Below are positions 9,814-20,092 of a stretch of DNA of 64,000 nt, piece after piece. Every line of letters starts with the position of its first letter. Positions within the stretch are counted from its first letter, which is position 1. Location: NCBI RefSeq assembly GCF_020990385.1, contig NZ_CP087598.1:850001-914000 (forward strand), read 5' to 3'. The notes below the pieces were generated by a model, which made no database searches, was not told the DNA's origin, and saw only the letters and a list, made by a program, of their open reading frames with translations. Source of the DNA: Paracoccus sp. MA. Its GTDB lineage: Bacteria > Pseudomonadota > Alphaproteobacteria > Rhodobacterales > Rhodobacteraceae. A program made the position numbers and the translations under genes.

Positions 9814-12057
9814 ATGCCCGAACGCAAGGACAGTGACTCGCGCAAGCTGCTGCGGCGGCTGCGCGAAACCTTGGCCGCCCCCGGTGGCGGCCAGGACCGC
9901 CTGGATCAGATCACCCATCACATCGCCGATTCGATGGGGACCGAGGTCTGCTCGATCTATCTTTTCCGCGACCCCGACACGCTGGAGCTTTGCGCGACCG
10001 AGGGGCTGAAGCCCGAATCGGTGCACCAGACCCGGCTGCGGCTGGGAGAGGGGCTGGTCGGCCGCGTCGCCCGCACCGGGCGGCACGTCAACACCGCCAA
10101 CGCCCCGGCCGAGCCGGGCTTCCGCTACATGCCCGAGACCGGCGAGGAGATCTTTTCCAGCTTTCTCGGCGTGCCGATCCAGCGCGTCGGCGAAAAGCTG
10201 GGCGTGCTGGTGGTGCAGTCCCGCGACGCCCGGCAGTTCAGCGAGGACGAGGTCTACGGCCTCGAAGTGGTCGCCATGGTGCTGGCCGAGATGGCCGAGC
10301 TGGGCGCCTTTCTCGGCTCGCAGGCCGACAGTCTGCCCTTGCAGCACCGCTTTCCGGTCATGTTCCGCGGCGGCACCGGCCAGGAGGGCTGCGCCGAGGG
10401 CCGCGTCTGGCTGCACGAGCCCCGCGTGGTGGTCACCAATCCGGTCGCCGACGATCCGCTGAAGGAAAAGGCCCGGCTGACCGAGGCCGTGGCCATGCTG
10501 CGCACCACGGTCGATTCCATGCTGGCCGCCACCGACATGGGTTCGGGCGATTCGGCCGAGGTCATGGAGACCTATCGCATGTTCGCCCATTCCCGCAGCT
10601 GGCTGCGCCGCATGGAAGAGGCGATCGAGCTGGGCCTGTCCGCCGAGGCGGCGGTCGAGAAAGAGCAGAGCCAGGCCCGCGCCCGGCTGGAAAGCGCCGC
10701 CGATCCCTATCTGCGCGACCGGCTGCACGACCTCGACGATCTGTCGAACCGGCTGCTGCGCATCCTGACCGGGCAGGGCCGCGATACCGGCGCCGAGATG
10801 CCCGAGGACCCGATCCTGGTTGCCCGCAACATCGGCCCGGCCGAACTGCTGGACTATGGCCGCAGGCTGAAGGGGGTGGTCCTGGAAGAGGGCTCGGTCG
10901 GCAGCCATGCCGCCATCGTCGCCCGGGCGCTGGCGATCCCGCTGGTGATCCATGCCGAGCGCGTCACCTCCGAGGCGCTGAACGGCGACCTGATCCTGGT
11001 CGACGGCGACATGGGCATGGTGCATCTGCGCCCCGAGGAAAGCGTCGCCAAGGCCTTCCGCGACAAGATGGCCATGCAGGCCGAGGCGCAGAAGCGTTAC
11101 GCCGGGTTGCGCGACCTGCCCGCCACCGCGAAATGCGGCGCCACGATCCAGCTTTACATGAATGCCGGGCTGATGGCCGACCTGCCCAGCCTGGAAAGCT
11201 CGGGCGCCGAGGGGGTGGGGCTGTTCCGCACCGAGCTGCAGTTTCTGACCCGCACCCGCGTGCCGCGCCGGGGCGAGCTGGCGGCGCTTTACGCCCATGT
11301 GCTGGACAATGCCCATGGCAAGCCGGTGATGTTCCGCACGCTGGATATCGGCTCGGACAAGGTGCTGCCCTACATGAAGCCGCAGGACGAGCCGAACCCG
11401 GCCATGGGCTGGCGGGCGATCCGCGTCGGCCTTGACAAGCGCGGCGTGCTGCGGATGCAGCTGCAGGCGCTGATCCGCGCCGCTGTGGGCCGCCCGCTGC
11501 ATGTCATGTTCCCCTTCATCACCGAGATGCAGGAGTTCGAGGAGGCGCACAAGCTGCTGATGGAGCAGCTGGCGCGCGAGCAGCGGCTGGGCCATGCCAT
11601 GCCCTCGGACATCCGCGTCGGCGCCATGCTGGAAACCCCGTCGCTGGCCTTCGCGCCGAAGAAGTTCTTCGAGATGTGCGATTTCATCTCGGTGGGCGGC
11701 AATGACCTGAAGCAGTTCTTCTTTGCCGCCGACCGCGAGAACGAGCGGGTGCGCCGGCGCTACGACACGCTGAACACCTCGTTCATCACGCTCTTGGACC
11801 AGATCGTGCAGCGCTGCGACGAGGCGCGGGTGCCGGTGTCTTTCTGCGGCGAGGATGCCGGCCGGCCGATCGAGGCGGTGACGCTTGCGGCGCTCGGCTT
11901 CCGGCGGCTGTCGATGCGTCCGGCCTCGATCGGGCCGGTCAAGCACCTGATCCGGCGGGTGGACCTGAGCGAGCTGAAGCGGGTGATCGACGACGCCCGG
12001 ACCCTGGGCGAGACGAACCTGCGGCGCTGCATCACCGAATGGCTCGCGCGGCAGTGA
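9814..12057 (+). CDS. ptsP: PTS-Ntr enzyme I (PEP-protein phosphotransferase, GAF type)
   Basis: A 747-residue cytoplasmic enzyme that takes phosphate from PEP and passes it to NPr in the nitrogen phosphotransferase system. The order is an N-terminal GAF domain (about residues 20-160), a PEP-utilising N domain, the phosphohistidine swivel with 'EGSVGSHAAIVARALAIP' (active His at about residue 365), and the PEP-binding barrel with 'EGVGLFRTELQFL', 'MFRTLDIGSDKVLPY' and 'FISVGGNDLKQFFFAADREN'. Length matches PtsP rather than sugar-type enzyme I. Its place just after lysC is common in Rhodobacterales. Confidence 0.95.
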   Translation: MPERKDSDSRKLLRRLRETLAAPGGGQDRLDQITHHIADSMGTEVCSIYLFRDPDTLELCATEGLKPESVHQTRLRLGEGLVGRVARTGRHVNTANAPAEPGFRYMPETGEEIFSSFLGVPIQRVGEKLGVLVVQSRDARQFSEDEVYGLEVVAMVLAEMAELGAFLGSQADSLPLQHRFPVMFRGGTGQEGCAEGRVWLHEPRVVVTNPVADDPLKEKARLTEAVAMLRTTVDSMLAATDMGSGDSAEVMETYRMFAHSRSWLRRMEEAIELGLSAEAAVEKEQSQARARLESAADPYLRDRLHDLDDLSNRLLRILTGQGRDTGAEMPEDPILVARNIGPAELLDYGRRLKGVVLEEGSVGSHAAIVARALAIPLVIHAERVTSEALNGDLILVDGDMGMVHLRPEESVAKAFRDKMAMQAEAQKRYAGLRDLPATAKCGATIQLYMNAGLMADLPSLESSGAEGVGLFRTELQFLTRTRVPRRGELAALYAHVLDNAHGKPVMFRTLDIGSDKVLPYMKPQDEPNPAMGWRAIRVGLDKRGVLRMQLQALIRAAVGRPLHVMFPFITEMQEFEEAHKLLMEQLAREQRLGHAMPSDIRVGAMLETPSLAFAPKKFFEMCDFISVGGNDLKQFFFAADRENERVRRRYDTLNTSFITLLDQIVQRCDEARVPVSFCGEDAGRPIEAVTLAALGFRRLSMRPASIGPVKHLIRRVDLSELKRVIDDARTLGETNLRRCITEWLARQ

Positions 12058-12210
12058 CGGGCTGACGGCCTGCCCCTGGCGGCACGCCGGGGCGGTCCGG
12101 CGGCCGGGCTTCGCGCAGGGAAGATATCGCGATCCTGCGTTACATGACCGGACGCAGCCGGTTGCGCCGGGCCCCACGTGGCAAACGCCCGCCCGCATTC
12201 ATTGAGGAAT

Positions 12211-12324
12211 GTGCGAGGGTGATGCCCGGACTCTCATGCGCTTCGGGCATTCGGGAGCAGCCGGTGGCAACCGAAGGCTGCAAGCCGGTCCTGGAAGAGG
12301 GACCGATTCAACGGAAAGTTTCCG
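12211..12324 (+). ncRNA. decayed group II intron, 5' RNA domain (candidate)
   Basis: Starting with GTGCG at 12211, the sequence folds into four consecutive short helices: 12222-12228 with 12244-12250, 12257-12262 with 12276-12281, 12286-12291 with 12300-12305, and 12312-12316 with 12320-12324. A GTGCG 5' end followed by dense helices is typical of group II intron domain I. About 170 bases downstream lies a reverse-transcriptase palm fragment. That combination is why I call it an intron relic; no domain V was found. Confidence 0.4.
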
Positions 12325-12454
12325 GAAGTGTTCAGATGCCACCGATACGTGACTCACTTCGTGCCGATACCCCCAAGCTTGGGATAGCTCGCGACCCAGC
12401 ACTTCCCCCCAGGTCATGCATTTGCAACCCATATTGTGGGAGGGTCGCGTATGA

Positions 12455-12620
12455 TTTCGGCCGCGGCTCGAAGTTGAAAGCCAACGGCTCTATCTCCGAT
12501 ATTCCGACGACATTCTGGTTCTCTGCGATCCGGCGCATGCGACAGCGGCTGCGATCATGGACTTCATCACAGCGGAGAGGCTGGAGGTTTCTCGCCACAT
12601 GACCGAGAGGACGGAGTTCA
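12455..12620 (+). pseudogene. reverse transcriptase palm fragment
   Basis: Translation of this frame gives 'RLYLRYSDDILVLCD' followed by an Ala-rich helix and 'MTERTEF'. The Tyr-Ser-Asp-Asp block is the catalytic motif of RNA-directed DNA polymerases, and the later Thr-Glu-Phe resembles the downstream K-T-E/K-T-x motif of intron and retron enzymes. The frame is closed just upstream (TGA at 12452-12454) and runs into unrelated sequence downstream, so only about 55 residues of the palm survive. It is most simply a relic of the intron-encoded protein of the upstream structured RNA. A defence-type reverse transcriptase relic is the alternative. Confidence 0.55.
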
Positions 12621-12798
12621 TGGGTACAGGCGCGCGTGTGGCAGGGAAAGCCGGGCAATGCCCTGCTTTGCGCTTCACGAAGCGGGCCCTCGGGCCGACC
12701 GTGGGCGCGCTTCTGCTCTTCATCGCCGGACAGTCCAGAACCTGGTCATGCGGACCGCGTTCGCCATCGCTAAGCTGGCGCTCGTCGCGCTGCTTTTT

Positions 12799-12825
12799 GG
12801 GGCGGTCAAATATGACCATTGCCCC
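12799..12825. repeat. hairpin-forming inverted repeat
   Basis: GGGGC-GGTCA (12799-12808) pairs with TGACC and GCCCC (12813-12825), with an AATA loop and a 3-base bulge. Neither strand follows it with a T run, so it does not look like a terminator. It marks the boundary between the reverse-transcriptase relic and the oxidoreductase relic and may be an old element end. Confidence 0.3.
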
Positions 12826-12844
12826 CTAAAAGCCGTTGGATGCG

Positions 12845-13000
12845 CGTGTCATTGGTGCGGGACAAGCCGGCCTCGCGACCGCCCGGCATCCGCAGCGCGC
12901 GGGCCGGAACTTCCTCATTCTGGAAGCTGACCGATAAGCCGGCGACCGTCTCTGACCGGTTCCCAGGAACGGTCCCGCGTATTCGCTTGGCCCCCGAATG
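12845..13000 (+). pseudogene. relic of a flavin-dependent monooxygenase, N-terminus
   Basis: The frame starting at 12845 reads 'VIGAGQAGLATARHPQRAG' and then 'FLILEADR', a clear FAD/NAD(P) dinucleotide-binding beta-alpha-beta unit of the flavin-containing monooxygenase type. It is interrupted by TAA and TGA within the next 15 codons, but continues with residues resembling the family's 'GDxW...PxRY' segment. Only about 50 codons remain. It is a decayed fragment with no plausible start or function. Confidence 0.6.
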
Positions 13001-13016
13001 ACGGTTCAGGCTGGTC

Positions 13017-13083
13017 TGTAAAATATTTACATATCGCATATCCATCCTGTCAATTTATTTACAAAATTCCCTTTATATATAAA
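13017..13083 (+). promoter_or_regulatory. AT-rich acs promoter region with TGTAAA-N3-TTTACA palindrome
   Basis: Directly upstream of acs the base composition drops sharply. A 15-base palindrome TGTAAA-ATA-TTTACA lies at 13017-13031, another TTTACA at 13058-13063, and TATA-rich candidates for a -10 at 13074-13083. The palindrome is probably an operator for a regulator of acetate metabolism. Which regulator binds cannot be told from sequence; in alphaproteobacteria short-chain-acyl-responsive regulators act on acs. Confidence 0.45.
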
Positions 13084-13204
13084 CACTTAACAGAATGGAG
13101 ATGTTCCGCTTAACATGGCGTCGGAGCTCTCTTGCGCCGGCCCGGGCAAACGATGCCGCAGCCGCAGGGGAGGGGGAATGATGCGATCGCTGTGAGGGGG
13201 AGCC

Positions 13205-15160
<1,956 letters not shown>

Positions 15161-15268
15161 ACCGGGCACGGAAGATGCCCCCGGCCCTTTTCCGCCGGGG
15201 GAACGGAGGGGCGCAACCACGCCGGAAAAGACGGAACGACATGTCTGAAAAAGGGAGGATTTAAGGAC

Positions 15269-15526
15269 ATGAGTGACAGACAATCGTCAAACGCCTATTG
15301 GCAGGCCAACCTGAGGCTGATCTGGCTGTGCATGATCATCTGGGCCCTGGTCTCCTATGGTTTCGGGATCATCCTGCGGCCGTTGGTGGCCGGCATCTCG
15401 GTGGGGGGAACCGACCTGGGGTTCTGGTTCGCGCAGCAAGGCTCGATCCTGGTCTTCATCGCGCTGATCTTCTTCTACGCCTGGCGCATGAACAGGCTTG
15501 ATGCCGAACACGGCGTGGACGAGTGA
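15269..15526 (+). CDS. DUF4212 small subunit of a sodium:solute symporter
   Basis: An 85-residue membrane protein with two hydrophobic segments (about residues 17-37 and 55-72), starting 'AYWQANLRLIWLCMIIWALV'. This matches the DUF4212 family, small partners encoded just before one subfamily of acetate/solute:sodium symporters. The large subunit starts 10 bases downstream, so the two are almost certainly co-translated. Confidence 0.9.
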   Translation: MSDRQSSNAYWQANLRLIWLCMIIWALVSYGFGIILRPLVAGISVGGTDLGFWFAQQGSILVFIALIFFYAWRMNRLDAEHGVDE

Positions 15527-15536
15527 GGAGCATCCG

Positions 15537-17348
15537 ATGAGCCAGTTCACCCTCAACCTTCTTGTCATCGGCGCGTCCTTCGCGCTTTACATCGGCATCG
15601 CGATCTGGGCCCGCGCCGGCTCCACGGCCGAATTCTATGCCGCCAACCGCGGCGTCAGCCCGGTCATGAACGGCATGGCCACGGCGGCCGACTGGATGTC
15701 GGCGGCCTCGTTCATCTCGATGGCGGGCCTCATCGCCTTCACCGGCTATGACAACTCGACCTATCTGATGGGCTGGACCGGCGGCTATGTGCTGCTGGCG
15801 ATGCTGCTGGCGCCCTATCTGCGCAAGTTCGGCAAGTTCACGGTGCCGGAATTCATCGGCGACCGCTTCTATTCCGGCACGGCGCGGATCATCGGCGTGA
15901 TCTGCCTGCTGATCATCTCGATCACCTATGTGATCGGCCAGATGACCGGCGTCGGCGTGACCTTCTCGCGCTACCTTGAGGTGTCCAGCTCGACCGGGCT
16001 GTGGATCGGCGCGGCGCTGGTCTTCGTCTATGCCGTGCTGGGCGGGATGAAGGGCATCACCTATACGCAGGTGGCGCAATACATCGTGCTGATCATCGCC
16101 TATACCATCCCGGCGGTGTTCATCGCGCTGCAGCTGACCGGCCATGTGCTGCCGCAGACCGGGCTGTTCGGCACGCTGAACGCATCGGACACCAAGTTCC
16201 TGGCGACGCTGGACCAGGTGGTCACCGATCTGGGCTTCCGCTCCTATACCGGGCATCACCAGTCGACGCTGGACATGGTGCTGTTCACCATGGCGCTGAT
16301 GATCGGCACCGCGGGCCTGCCGCATGTCATCATCCGCTTCTTCACCGTGCCGAAGGTGGCCGATGCGCGCAAATCGGCGGGCTGGGCGCTGGTCTTCATC
16401 GCGCTGCTCTATACCGTCGCGCCGGCGGTGGGTGCGATGGCGCGCTTCAACCTGACCGCGACCATGTGGCCGGGCGCCGAGACGGGCCAGACCTTCAGCC
16501 AGCCCGCCGTGTCGCTGGAAGACATCCAGAACCGCGAGGACCTTCACTGGATGCGCAACTGGCAGGTGACGGGCCTGCTGAACTGGGAGGACAAGAACGG
16601 CGACGGCCTGATCCAGTACTACAACGAGGCCGGGGCGGCGAACGACCAGCTGGCCGCGGTGATCGCCGAGCAGGGCCTGCAGGGCAACGAGCTGACCACG
16701 GTGAACAACGACATCATGGTTCTGGCCAACCCGGAAATCGCCAACCTGCCGGGCTGGGTCATCGCCATCGTCGCCGCCGGCGGCCTGGCGGCGGCGCTGT
16801 CCACCGCGGCGGGCCTGCTTCTGGCGATCTCGGGCGCGGTAAGCCACGACCTGATCAAGGGCGCGATCAATCCCGGCATCAGCGAGAAGGGCGAGCTGTT
16901 CGCGGCCCGCGTCTCGATGGCGGTCTCGATCCTGGTGGCGACGATCCTGGGGCTGAATCCGCCGGGCTTTGCCGCGCAGACGGTGGCGCTGGCCTTCGGT
17001 CTGGCGGCAAGCTCGATCTTCCCGGTGCTGATGATGGGCATCTTCTCGGCGCGCATGAACAAGGAAGGCGCGATCGCGGGGATGCTGGCCGGCGTCATCG
17101 CGACGCTGGTCTACATCTTCACCTACAAGGGCTGGTTCTTCATCTCGGGGACCAACATGCTGCCGGATACCGCGGATGCCTGGCTGTTCGGCATTTCGCC
17201 GGCCTCGTTCGGCACGGTCGGCGCGGTGATCAACTTCGCGGTGGCCTATCTGGTGTCCAGCGCCACCAAGGAGCCGCCCGCCGAGGTGCGCGACCTGGTC
17301 GAGTCGATCCGCATCCCGCGCGGCGCCGGCGGGGCGCAGGCCCACTGA
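15537..17348 (+). CDS. sodium:solute symporter, acetate-type (large subunit)
   Basis: A 603-residue protein of the SSS family with about 13 membrane helices. The early segments 'YIGIAIWARAGSTAEFYAAN' and 'TAADWMSAASFISMAGLIAF' are typical of ActP-like carriers. A loop insert near residues 320-400 ('DIQNREDLHWMRNWQVTG', then a 'DKNGDGLIQYYN' stretch) resembles a calcium- or metal-binding loop seen in the subfamily that pairs with DUF4212. Location after acs points to acetate or another short-chain acid as substrate. I chose the ATG at 15537 from the family start 'MSQFTLNLLVIGASFALYIG'. Confidence 0.93.
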   Translation: MSQFTLNLLVIGASFALYIGIAIWARAGSTAEFYAANRGVSPVMNGMATAADWMSAASFISMAGLIAFTGYDNSTYLMGWTGGYVLLAMLLAPYLRKFGKFTVPEFIGDRFYSGTARIIGVICLLIISITYVIGQMTGVGVTFSRYLEVSSSTGLWIGAALVFVYAVLGGMKGITYTQVAQYIVLIIAYTIPAVFIALQLTGHVLPQTGLFGTLNASDTKFLATLDQVVTDLGFRSYTGHHQSTLDMVLFTMALMIGTAGLPHVIIRFFTVPKVADARKSAGWALVFIALLYTVAPAVGAMARFNLTATMWPGAETGQTFSQPAVSLEDIQNREDLHWMRNWQVTGLLNWEDKNGDGLIQYYNEAGAANDQLAAVIAEQGLQGNELTTVNNDIMVLANPEIANLPGWVIAIVAAGGLAAALSTAAGLLLAISGAVSHDLIKGAINPGISEKGELFAARVSMAVSILVATILGLNPPGFAAQTVALAFGLAASSIFPVLMMGIFSARMNKEGAIAGMLAGVIATLVYIFTYKGWFFISGTNMLPDTADAWLFGISPASFGTVGAVINFAVAYLVSSATKEPPAEVRDLVESIRIPRGAGGAQAH

Positions 17349-17353
17349 CGAAC

Positions 17354-17382
17354 GGCCGCGCCCCCTGCGGGGCGCGGCCTTT
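17354..17382 (+). terminator. GC-rich hairpin between symporter and DUF294 gene
   Basis: A perfect 11-bp inverted repeat (17354-17364 with 17369-17379, 4-base loop) is followed by only three Ts. It could be a partial terminator or mRNA-stabilising hairpin that lets the downstream signalling genes be expressed at a lower level than the symporter. Confidence 0.5.
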
Positions 17383-17404
17383 CCGCCGATCGGCAGGGCA
17401 GGAC

Positions 17405-19216
17405 ATGAACGACATCGCCGCATTCATCGCTTCGGTTCATCCTTATGACAGCCTGCCGCAGGACGAGCTGGCGCGGGCGGCGGCGTCGTTCAGGCGCAGG
17501 ACCTATCCGGCCGGCAGCGTGATCTATCGCCATGGCGACCGGCTGGCGGGGCTTTACCTGATCGAGAGCGGCCTGGTCCGGGTCTCGGATGCCGCCGGGG
17601 ATTCCGTTTCGGAACTGGTGGCGCGCAATTCCTTCGGCGAAAGGGGGCTGCTGCGCGACGGGGTGGCGGTGACCACCGCGACGGCCGTCGAGGATGCGAC
17701 CGTGCTGATGCTGCCCCGCGCCGAGCTGATGCGGCTGATCGGCAGCCATCGCGCGGTGGCGCGCTTCTTCGACCGCAGCGGCCTGCCCGGCGGCCGCGAG
17801 AGCGATCTGGGGCTGCTCAAGGTCGGGGACCTGATCGGGCGGCAGGCGCCGCTGGCCTGCACGCCCGAAACCCCCGCCATCGAGGCGGCGCGCGCCATGC
17901 GCGACGCCCGCGTCAGCAGCATCGGCGTGCTGGACGGGGAGCGGCTGGTCGGGCTGGTCACCATCCGCGACATCTCGAACCGCATCGTCGCCGAGGGGCG
18001 CGACGTGAACGTGCCGGTCGCGCAGGTGATGACGCCCGATCCGATCACGCTTTCGCCCTCGGAGCTGGGCTATGACGTGCTGAACATCATGCTGGAGCGC
18101 CGCATCGGCCATCTGCCGGTGGTCGAGAAGGGCCGTTTCGTCGGCATGGTCAGCCAGACCGACCTGACGCGGGTGCAGGCGATCTCGGCCTCGGCGCTGA
18201 TCCGCGACATCGCGCAATCCGAGGATGTCGGCGGCATGGCGGCGGCGACCGCACGCATCCCCGAACTGCTGGTGCAACTGGTCAACGGCCATCACCGGCA
18301 CGAAACCGTCACCCGCATGATCACCGATATCGCCGATGCGGTGACCCGGCGCCTGCTGGTCATGGCCGAGGCGCGGCTGGGGCCGCCGCCCGGCCCCTGG
18401 CTGTGGGCGGCCTGCGGCAGCCAGGGACGGCAGGAACAGACCGGCGTGTCGGATCAGGACAATTGCCTGATCCTCGGCGACGATTGCGACCCGGACGATC
18501 CCTGGTTCGCCGAACTGGCACGCTTTGTCTGCGACGGGCTGAACGCCTGCGGCTATGTCTATTGCCCCGGCGAGATGATGGCCGTCACGCCGCGCTGGCG
18601 TCAGCCGCGCCGGGTCTGGCGCGGCTATTTCCGCGACTGGATCGCCCATCCCAGCCCCGAGGCGCAGATGCTCGCCTCGGTCATGTTCGACCTGCGCGCC
18701 ATCGGTGGCGAGGCGGCGCTGCTGGACGGGCTGCAGACCGAGACGCTGCGGATGGCGGCGAAGAACTCGATCTTCGTGGCGCATATGATCTCAAACGCGC
18801 TGAAGCACCGCCCGCCGCTGGGGCTGATCGGGGGCTTCGCGACCGCACGCACCGGCGAGCATCGCAACCAGATCGACATGAAGCTTAGCGGCGTCGTGCC
18901 GGTATCCGACCTGGCCCGCATCTATGCGTTGCAGGGGCAGCTGACGCCGGTCAATACCCGCGCCCGGCTGGTCGAGGCGCAGGGGGCGGGCATCATCTCG
19001 GGCAGCGGCGCGCGCGACCTGATCGCGGCCTATGACCTGATCCAGACCACGCGGCTGGAAAACCAGGCCGCGCAGATCCGCGCCGGCGAACGGCCGGGCA
19101 ACCACCTGTCCCCCGCCGCGCTGCCCGACTTTCAGCGCAGCCACCTGCGCGACGCCTTCGTGGTGGTGCGGGGGATGCAATCGGCGCTAGGCCACGGCAA
19201 GGGAATGTTGGGATGA
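17405..19216 (+). CDS. cNMP-binding/CBS/DUF294 nucleotidyltransferase-like signalling protein
   Basis: A 603-residue cytoplasmic protein. The order is a cyclic-nucleotide-binding domain (about residues 15-125, 'YPAGSVIYRHGDRLAGLYLI'), two CBS domains (about 150-265, 'VSSIGVLDGERLVGLVTIRD' and 'IGHLPVVEKGRFVGMVSQTD'), a GlnD-like nucleotidyltransferase domain with 'CGSQGRQEQTGVSDQDN' near residue 337, and a DUF294 C-terminal domain. Proteins of this architecture are commonly encoded next to acetate-type symporters and are thought to regulate them, but the ligand and the modification catalysed are unknown. The gene is in the same direction as the symporter and 7 bases ahead of the next gene. 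Confidence 0.9.
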   Translation: MNDIAAFIASVHPYDSLPQDELARAAASFRRRTYPAGSVIYRHGDRLAGLYLIESGLVRVSDAAGDSVSELVARNSFGERGLLRDGVAVTTATAVEDATVLMLPRAELMRLIGSHRAVARFFDRSGLPGGRESDLGLLKVGDLIGRQAPLACTPETPAIEAARAMRDARVSSIGVLDGERLVGLVTIRDISNRIVAEGRDVNVPVAQVMTPDPITLSPSELGYDVLNIMLERRIGHLPVVEKGRFVGMVSQTDLTRVQAISASALIRDIAQSEDVGGMAAATARIPELLVQLVNGHHRHETVTRMITDIADAVTRRLLVMAEARLGPPPGPWLWAACGSQGRQEQTGVSDQDNCLILGDDCDPDDPWFAELARFVCDGLNACGYVYCPGEMMAVTPRWRQPRRVWRGYFRDWIAHPSPEAQMLASVMFDLRAIGGEAALLDGLQTETLRMAAKNSIFVAHMISNALKHRPPLGLIGGFATARTGEHRNQIDMKLSGVVPVSDLARIYALQGQLTPVNTRARLVEAQGAGIISGSGARDLIAAYDLIQTTRLENQAAQIRAGERPGNHLSPAALPDFQRSHLRDAFVVVRGMQSALGHGKGMLG

Positions 19217-19223
19217 GGGGCAT

Positions 19224-19721
19224 ATGACCGGGATCGGGGTCGAACTGCTGGGCGTGATCGCGGTCGGCGTGGGCGCGGCGGCGCTGCTTTATGCCGGGAT
19301 GCATCTGCTGCGCAAGCTGGGGTGGACGCCGGCGCGCTGGCTGCTGCCGGCGGGCATCGGCCTTGCGATGGTGGCCTATGCGGTCTGGAACGACTACGCC
19401 TGGTATGACCGTGCGGTCGCCCGGCTGCCCGCGGATGCGCAGATCCTGCTGGTGGGCCGCGACAGCCAGCCCTGGGCGCCCTGGACCTATCTGGCGCCGG
19501 TGGTGATCCGCTTTGCCGCCCTTGATCCGGCCGGCATCTCGGAGACCGCCGAGGGCATCCGCCGGGCCGGGATCACGCTGGTCGAGCGGCGCGGCCCGAC
19601 GCTGGTCGTGCCGCAGGAATTCGATTGCGCGAAGGGTCTGGTCCGGCCGGCGCGCGGCGCATGGTCTGCGTCCGGCCCCTCGGATCCGGCCTATTCCGCC
19701 GTCTGCGGGGGAGGAGGCTGA
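19224..19721 (+). CDS. small membrane protein of the acetate-symporter cluster
   Basis: A 165-residue protein with two N-terminal hydrophobic segments (about residues 6-26 and 37-53) and a soluble domain ('DAQILLVGRDSQPWAPWTYL', 'VVPQEFDCAKGLV'). I do not recognise an enzymatic motif. It is flanked by the DUF294 protein (7-base gap) and overlaps the receiver gene's start (TGATG), so it is translated as part of this signalling unit. The soluble part may face the periplasm. The function is unknown. Confidence 0.75.
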   Translation: MTGIGVELLGVIAVGVGAAALLYAGMHLLRKLGWTPARWLLPAGIGLAMVAYAVWNDYAWYDRAVARLPADAQILLVGRDSQPWAPWTYLAPVVIRFAALDPAGISETAEGIRRAGITLVERRGPTLVVPQEFDCAKGLVRPARGAWSASGPSDPAYSAVCGGGG

Positions 19722-20092
19722 TGGCAAGGATCCTTGTGGTCGAGGATGAGGACAATATCGCCACCGCCCTGGATTTCCTGCTGTCGCGCGACGGCCATCA
19801 GCACCGCCGCATGGCCACCGGCGCCGGCGCGGTCGAGGAGATCCGCGCCAGCCATCCCGATCTGGTGCTGCTGGACGTGATGCTGCCCGACGTCTCGGGC
19901 TACCAGATCGTGCAGGACGTGCGCGCCGATCCGGCGCTGAACGACGTGCGGGTGCTTTTGATGACCGCGCGCGGCTCGGTGGTGGAACGGCGCAAGGGGC
20001 TGGCGCTGGGGGCGGACGGCTTCATCGCCAAGCCCTTCGAGCTGTCCGAGCTGCGCGCGGAACTGGCGCGGCTCTTGGGCGGGCGATGCTGA
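19721..20092 (+). CDS. stand-alone response-regulator receiver protein
   Basis: A 123-residue CheY-like domain with no output domain. The acidic pair 'VVEDED' near residue 7, the phospho-acceptor in 'DLVLLDVMLPDVSGYQI' at about residue 52, the Thr in 'LLMTARG' and the Lys in 'GADGFIAKPFELSELRAEL' are all present, so it should be phosphorylatable. It overlaps the upstream stop (TGATG), and its end overlaps the start of the sensor-exonuclease gene by 7 bases. It therefore probably works with that protein. Confidence 0.92.
   Translation: MARILVVEDEDNIATALDFLLSRDGHQHRRMATGAGAVEEIRASHPDLVLLDVMLPDVSGYQIVQDVRADPALNDVRVLLMTARGSVVERRKGLALGADGFIAKPFELSELRAELARLLGGRC

Noticed and set aside
9793..12198. 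801-codon open frame on the minus strand opposite ptsP
   Set aside because: It is antiphase to a textbook ptsP gene, is rich in His/Gln/Arg/Gly as expected of high-GC shadows, and has no family motifs.
16001..17404. Long plus-strand frame that reads into the DUF294 gene from within the symporter gene
   Set aside because: The part before 17405 is an out-of-frame reading of the symporter; the DUF294 start at 17405 has the right domain start.
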